Of a stretch of 64,000 nt of DNA, positions 59,973 to 64,000 are shown piece by piece. Numbering within the stretch: position 1 is the stretch's first letter; the number at the start of each line of letters is the position of its first letter. The DNA is from Arthrobacter sp. Hiyo4. GTDB taxonomy: Bacteria; Actinomycetota; Actinomycetes; Actinomycetales; Micrococcaceae. The notes beneath the pieces are model-generated. The model made no database searches. It was not told the DNA's origin and saw only the letters and a program-made list of their open reading frames with translations. The translations under genes were made by a program, and so were the position numbers. Location of the stretch: the NCBI GenBank assembly GCA_002370555.1, contig AP014718.1, forward strand, positions 620,001 through 684,000, given 5' to 3'.

Positions 59973-60795
59973 TTGACCACGCAATACTCCAGGGGCCGCC
60001 GTCGCGCGGTGGGTCCCGCCTCGGCGCCCAGAGTGGCCGAGGATTTCAGTGCGGAGAGGCCCGCGACCCACAGCGGGAAGCTCGCCGCCGTCGGGGACCC
60101 TTCCGGCAGATGACGGATTTCGCCGCCGCCAGTGGCCTCGGCCAGAAGGCCGGCATCGCCTTGGCAGCAACAGGCCTGGTTCTCACCGTGACGGTTCCTG
60201 TGACCGGCCCGTGATGGCCACTCCGGCACCCGGCCAGCCGGCGTCGTCCGTTTCCGCCGCCCCGCAGCCCGAAGTTACCGCCGAAGCCGGCGCCCAAATT
60301 GATTTCAGCCGCTCATCCGTGGTTACCCAGGGTGATCCCGACGGCAAGCTGAAGCAGCTGCTGAGCGCCCAGTCCGCGGGATCCATTACCCGTGCGGCCT
60401 CTGCCGGAAGCCTCGGCTCGCCGCTAGCCCAGCTGGTTACAGTCTCTCCATTCGGCTTCCGGGTCAGCCCCATTACCGGCGGCTCCGGCGATTTTCACCG
60501 TGGCCAGGACTTCGCGGCACAGTGCGGAACCTCTGTCCTGGCTGCTGCCAGCGGCACCGTGACCTTCGTTGGCTGGCACCAGTACGGCGGCGGCAATCGC
60601 GTAGTGGTGGATCACGGCAATGGCCTTGAAACCACCTACAACCACCTCTCCTCCGCCAGCGTCAAGGTAGGCCAGACCGTCAGCCGCGGCGACCTGGTTG
60701 CCCTCAGTGGCACTACGGGCGCGTCCACGGGCTGCCACCTCCACTTCGAGGTCCAGGTCAATGGCGAAGTCGTTGACCCCACGGGCTGGCTCTGA
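59973..60795 (+). CDS. secreted M23-family (LytM-type) peptidase-like protein, frame broken
   Basis: TTG start 59973 behind GAGAGGAA. The N-terminus is a long basic leader ending in a hydrophobic stretch (QKAGIALAATGLVLTVTVPV), similar in layout to the two secreted proteins downstream. The mature part has FGFRVSP...GSGDFHRGQDFAAQCGTSVLAAASGTV, NHLSSASVKVGQTVSRGDLVALSGTTGASTGCHLHFEV: an M23 fold with HRGQDF and HLHFEV zinc-ligand motifs. Likely cuts peptidoglycan cross-bridges. One G is missing at about 60096 and one C at about 60210. About 275 residues. Under c-di-AMP riboswitch 1. Confidence 0.85.
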
Positions 60796-60882
60796 CCCAA
60801 ATGATGGCCAACTCTCGAATCGCAGCAACGTGCCGTGACCTGAATGTGACATTGGCTCGGAACTCCTGTAACGTCTAAAGCG

Positions 60883-60905
60883 CGTCAACTTTTCCGAAGT
60901 TGACG
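60883..60905 (+). repeat. hairpin at the 5' side of riboswitch 2
   Basis: CGTCAACTT-TTCCG-AAGTTGACG, perfect 9-base arms. It lies just downstream of a promoter-like pair (TTGGCT at 60852, TCTAAA at 60874, spacing 16) and so would be at or near the 5' end of the transcript; no T tract follows. Confidence 0.6.
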
Positions 60906-60907
60906 TT

Positions 60908-61106
60908 CTTGAGTGGATTGCCTAGCTCTGCCACCGCTCAAGGTCCGTTCGCATGACATCGTCTGGCAGGGGCGGGGGAACCAATTTTGGTCTTCGATTC
61001 TGAAGGCCTTGGGGTTAAGTCGCAAAGCTTCCACTGTGAAGCAGCGCGGCCGGGTGACTCCCATCCGAATCCGACAGCTCACCTCGCAGGCATTGGGAGA
61101 GGCTAC
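60908..61106 (+). promoter_or_regulatory. c-di-AMP (ydaO-yuaA) riboswitch 2
   Basis: Same landmarks as riboswitch 1: CTCTGCCA, TGGCAGGGGCGGGGGAACCA, TTGGGGTTAAGTCG, and ATCCGACAGCTCACCTCG followed by GGGAGAGGC. It directly precedes the NlpC/P60 gene at 61111. Two such elements within 1.2 kb imply that both transcripts are tuned by the same second messenger. Confidence 0.92.
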
Positions 61107-61110
61107 CTTC

Positions 61111-61853
61111 GTGTCTTCACGCCATACTTCTGCGCGTCACCGCGCACAACCGGTCCGCACTAACCCCTTGGGCTCCGTGTCCAAGGCCGTCAGTGCCAAC
61201 GCCGGAACCGTAGGTCGCCAGGCTGCTGTAATCGCAGCTGCATCAGGTCTGATCCTGAGCATGGGGCTTCCGGCCAACGCCGCGGACACTACCGCCGGCG
61301 TTTCCGCCGCCGCCGAGTCCGGTTCCGCGCAGACGGCACTTGCCGTAACTGCCGCGCCCACGGCTACCGTTTCCTTCGAGCGCCCCGTCATCAAGACGAC
61401 GCCGGCGCCGAAGGTTGAGAGGGTCCGTGCGCAGTCCACGGCCTCCGAAACCGGGGCTCAGGGTGCTGCCGCAGCCGAGGCCTCCAAGCTCGCGGACACT
61501 ATATCCTCCGCCGCCGCTTCGGGTCTGGCAGCAATTGCCTACACCGGTATAGGCAACCCCTACCTCTGGGGCGGCACTACTCCCAATGGCTGGGACTGCT
61601 CAGGCTTCACGCAGTGGGTCTACGCCCAGGCCGGCATCAGCATTCCCCGCACCAATGCCTGGACGGCCATGCGGCCCACCGCCACACCGGCCCCGGTGAC
61701 CTCGTCATGCAGAATGGCGGTGCGCACGTTGGTATTTACGTCGGCAACGGCATGATGATCAGCGCACTGAACCCGTCACAGGGCACGCTGCTCCACTCGG
61801 TGGCATCCACGGGCTCCTCCGCGTTCTTCACAATGACCCGTAGTTCCCGCTAG
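61111..61853 (+). CDS. secreted NlpC/P60 peptidase, frame broken once
   Basis: GTG start 61111. Leader [23 protein letters not shown] then [24 protein letters not shown] is an unusually long signal region with cleavage near ANA. After a low-complexity stretch the NlpC/P60 domain has [28 protein letters not shown] with the catalytic Cys, and [20 protein letters not shown] with the catalytic His after a frame break at about 61697 (one C missing). It cleaves peptidoglycan stem peptides. About 248 residues. Under c-di-AMP riboswitch 2. Confidence 0.87.
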
Positions 61854-62016
61854 TCCAGCAGTTCCGGCAGCCCTGTGCGGCCGGAATCGATTCTTCGCTG
61901 GAATCTTTTCGCTAAATCCCCGTTCGGGGCGTGCCGGCGTACCCCCAAGATGCCGGCGCGTCCAAAGCCCTCAGGCTGCCCATGCAGTCCTCAGGAAAAC
62001 GAAAGAGAGAAAATTA

Positions 62017-62757
62017 ATGACTACACGTGCAACTGTTGCACGGCACCGCGCCGAGGTCGCCAAGACCAACTCGCTGGCTGTCATTGCCAAGGCTGTCGGC
62101 GACAACGCCGGCGGCATGGGTCGTCAGGCTGCGGTTATCGCTGCTGCTTCCGGTCTTGTCCTGACCAGTGGTATCGCTGCGAACGCGGCTGACACCGGCG
62201 TCCAGCGTGAAGCTGCGTCCGCTTCGAACCTTGAGGCTGAGGTTTCCGCCCCGGCCATCATTTCGGCTGCTTCCACCATTGCCATCTCCTACGAGAAGCC
62301 CGCAGTTACCACCACGCCGGCTCCCGTTGAGGCTCCCGCGCCTGTTGTTGAAGCTCCGGCCAAGGCTGCGGCAACCATCACGGTAGCGTCGGCAACACCG
62401 GCCGCTCCGAAGGCACCGGTAGCCGCCAGCGGCAAGGGTGCTGCTATCCTCTCCGCTGCCTACGCACAACTCGGAGTGACCCAGGACTGCACCATGTTGG
62501 TCACCAACTCGCTGGCTGCCGTGGGGATCAACTTCCGCGACTGGCCCGCAGGCTACCTGTCCCTCGGTCAGACCGTGAGTGCCGCCGAGGCCCAGCCCGG
62601 CGATCTGTTGTACTATGCGGACGGTGGCGCGGGCGTTGCCCACATTGCCGTCTATGCCGGCAACGGCCAGGCCGTGCACGGCGGCTACAACGGCAACCAG
62701 ACCGTTGTGTTCAGCGCCAATGTCGGCTCCGGTCCCGTTTACATCCGCGTGTCTTAG
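62017..62757 (+). CDS. secreted NlpC/P60-like protein
   Basis: 246 residues from ATG 62017 with GAGAGAAAA upstream. Leader TVARHRAEVAKTNSLAVIAKAV and [24 protein letters not shown] closely copies that of the preceding gene, so the two are paralogues. After an Ala/Pro/Val-rich linker the C-terminal domain has a Cys in TQDCTMLVTNSL and AQPGDLLYYADGGAGVAHIAVYAGNG with the His, consistent with an NlpC/P60 fold although the Cys context is atypical (no WGG...DCSG). It has no riboswitch of its own in the 163-base gap and may be read from the upstream transcript. Followed by a terminator. Confidence 0.8.
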   Translation: MTTRATVARHRAEVAKTNSLAVIAKAVGDNAGGMGRQAAVIAAASGLVLTSGIAANAADTGVQREAASASNLEAEVSAPAIISAASTIAISYEKPAVTTTPAPVEAPAPVVEAPAKAAATITVASATPAAPKAPVAASGKGAAILSAAYAQLGVTQDCTMLVTNSLAAVGINFRDWPAGYLSLGQTVSAAEAQPGDLLYYADGGAGVAHIAVYAGNGQAVHGGYNGNQTVVFSANVGSGPVYIRVS

Positions 62758-62774
62758 CAGCTGATTCAGCCTTC

Positions 62775-62805
62775 GAAGGACCCTCGCCTCACGGCGGGGT
62801 CCTTT
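62775..62805 (+). terminator. terminator after the NlpC/P60 pair
   Basis: Stem AAGGACCC-TCGCC / CGGCG-GGGTCCTTT with a short loop and a TTTG end; it closes the cell-wall protein cluster. Confidence 0.75.
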
Positions 62806-62991
62806 GCTGTCTGCGGGCTGCTGCCCTGATCCGGAGAGATGTACGGATTCGACACGTGACGGCGTCCGCTTCTGCGATTAGCTGATCCCGGGATTCTTTG
62901 TTTACTCTTGTGGTGTCGATCCATAGCCCGGATATGCCGGGGCAGCCGGCCCTCGTGCCCCTGACGGGTGCGGCCACAAAGAGGTACGTGC

Positions 62992-63492
62992 ATGCGCACT
63001 CTCGTTCTGAATGCTGGATATGAACCGCTGGCGGTAGTCACCTTCCGCCGGGCGCTGGTGCTTGTGCTCACGGGCAAGGCCAGTGTCATTGCCGAGGGCG
63101 ATGATCCCGTGGTGGGACCGCAGGAGATCCTGGGCCGCCCGTCCGTGATTCTCCTGAACCGCTACATCCGCCCCAGATACAACCAGGGCACCGCAGTCAG
63201 CCGCCGCGGAGTCCTGCGGCGGGACGGACACCGCTGCGCGTATTGCGGCAAAGGTGCCCACACCATCGACCATGTGCAGCCCAAGTCACGTGGCGGCGCC
63301 GACTCCTGGGAGAACCTGGTGGCCGCGTGCCTCCGCTGCAACAACACCAAGGGCGACCACACGCCGGCTGAAATGGGCTGGAAGCTGAGGTTTGATCCGG
63401 AACCGCCACACGGCACCATCTGGCAGATCAAAGAACTTGAGAAGCCCACTCCGGCCTGGGATCCGTTCCTGCTGCCTGAGCGGGCTGCCTGA
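62992..63492 (+). CDS. HNH endonuclease domain protein
   Basis: 166 residues; ATG 62992 (MRTLVLNAGYEPLAVV) is the usual start of this widespread family. The core is RDGHRCAYCGKGAHTIDHVQPKSRGGADSWENLVAACLRCNNTKG, an HNH zinc-finger nuclease with two CxxC pairs. Members of this conserved actinobacterial group are chromosomal and not tied to phage or restriction genes; the biological target is not known. Confidence 0.88.
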   Translation: MRTLVLNAGYEPLAVVTFRRALVLVLTGKASVIAEGDDPVVGPQEILGRPSVILLNRYIRPRYNQGTAVSRRGVLRRDGHRCAYCGKGAHTIDHVQPKSRGGADSWENLVAACLRCNNTKGDHTPAEMGWKLRFDPEPPHGTIWQIKELEKPTPAWDPFLLPERAA

Positions 63493-63568
63493 ACGGGCCG
63501 GCGTGTTCCGGTCCGCACGGTAGTTCCACCCCCGCGCAGTATTCCAGCCGCGCGGTTAAGCTGGGAAG

Positions 63569-64000
63569 GTGGACGCTAACCCTCTCGACTTCGATGCCGT
63601 CATCCTCGCCGGCGGCCGTTCGTCGCGGCTCGGTGGCGTGCCCAAGCAGAGTCTGACGTACGACGGCGGCTCCCTGTTGCGCCGCTCCGCCGCCGCCGCG
63701 AGGGGAGCCCGGGCCGCCGTCGTGGTTGGTCCGGACGCCGGGGAGGTGCCAGCTGGCGAAATCCCTGCAGGATTTCTCCGTTGCCGCGAAGAGCCCCCTT
63801 TTAGCGGACCGGCGGCCGCCATCGCGGCCGGGCTCGCGGCCCTGGCCGTTGCGGGTGGCACCCGCCCCAGGCTGACGCTGGTGCTGGCCTGCGACATGCC
63901 CAACGTAGGGCAGGCGGTGGCGGTGCTGAAGGCTACGTTGCGTGCTGGAGGACCCGCCGCCGGAGCGCCAGCGGGCTTGGGACCGGACGGCGTGGTGGCG
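63569..64000 (+). CDS. mobA: MobA-like molybdenum cofactor guanylyltransferase, start only
   Basis: GTG 63569 behind GGGAAGG-like bases opens a frame of 144 codons that runs off the window end. The N-terminus reads FDAVILAGGRSSRLGGVPKQSL, the nucleotide-binding loop of MobA-type transferases, later CREEPPFSGPAAAIAAGLAAL and LVLACDMPNV with the metal-binding Asp. It would attach GMP to molybdopterin; related NTP-transferases share the motif, so the substrate is not certain without the rest of the gene. Confidence 0.78.
   Translation, partial: MDANPLDFDAVILAGGRSSRLGGVPKQSLTYDGGSLLRRSAAAARGARAAVVVGPDAGEVPAGEIPAGFLRCREEPPFSGPAAAIAAGLAALAVAGGTRPRLTLVLACDMPNVGQAVAVLKATLRAGGPAAGAPAGLGPDGVVA

Noticed and set aside
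62992..63492. HNH protein as part of a restriction, toxin or mobile system
   Set aside because: It belongs to a widespread chromosomal HNH group; no methylase, immunity gene or phage genes adjoin it.

Overview
The window looks like a chromosomal segment of a high-GC actinobacterium of the Arthrobacter/Pseudarthrobacter type (Micrococcaceae). This rests on the gene content and order: a GlgE-pathway cluster, DUF4193, DUF3263, DUF3027 and DUF4032 proteins, an IdeR-type regulator, a WXG100 protein, an XPB-like helicase pair and a tRNA-free 16S-23S spacer. I see no intact mobile element, phage or CRISPR array. The only decayed coding remnant is a glycosyltransferase fragment beside a tRNA-Thr gene.

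Layout. 1-5.7 kb: the end of glgE, then treS, maltokinase and glgB, which turn trehalose into branched alpha-glucan. 5.7-11.7 kb: a 16S-23S-5S rRNA operon with recognisable pre-rRNA processing stems and a terminator. 11.8-16.6 kb: an SRPBCC protein, a LacI regulator with a GH13 glucosidase, and a divergent FAD-linked oxidase. 16.7-22 kb: a DUF4032 kinase-like protein, a sugar ABC ATPase, and otsB/otsA for trehalose synthesis. 22-24.8 kb: a membrane thioredoxin-like protein, tRNA-Thr, DUF4193 and a secreted protein. 24.9-28.5 kb: an agmatine/putrescine operon (amidase, deiminase, permease) behind a strong palindromic operator. 28.7-31.5 kb: dps and a divergent MFS/TetR pair sharing a 28-bp palindrome. 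31.5-34.7 kb: a tandem glycine riboswitch and gcvP. 34.8-40.5 kb: two FemAB-family bridge enzymes, a ThrE exporter, a siderophore-interacting protein and ung. 40.6-47.7 kb: DUF3263, LytR_C, cspA, two ABC binding lipoproteins, groEL under CIRCE, and an RNase H fusion. 47.7-58.6 kb: WXG100, a two-component system, the XPB-like helicase and its partner, a divergent cold-shock protein, DUF3027, an MFS carrier and serC. 58.9-64 kb: ideR, three secreted cell-wall proteins (two directly behind c-di-AMP riboswitches), an HNH nuclease and the start of a mobA-like gene.

Genes that work together. OtsA/OtsB make trehalose, which TreS, maltokinase, GlgE and GlgB convert to glycogen-like glucan. IdeR sits in the same window as two matches to its box, one at the siderophore-interacting protein. 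The M23 and NlpC/P60 proteins downstream of c-di-AMP riboswitches look like a second-messenger-controlled wall-remodelling set.

The most striking property is about the sequence itself. About 46 frame breaks occur in 26 genes. All are of the same kind (one base missing, never one extra), and nearly all can be repaired by lengthening a run of G or C by one. I read these genes as intact and the breaks as base-calling or consensus errors, so coordinates below span the whole gene. All protein identifications are by eye from motifs and overall resemblance; no database search was run.
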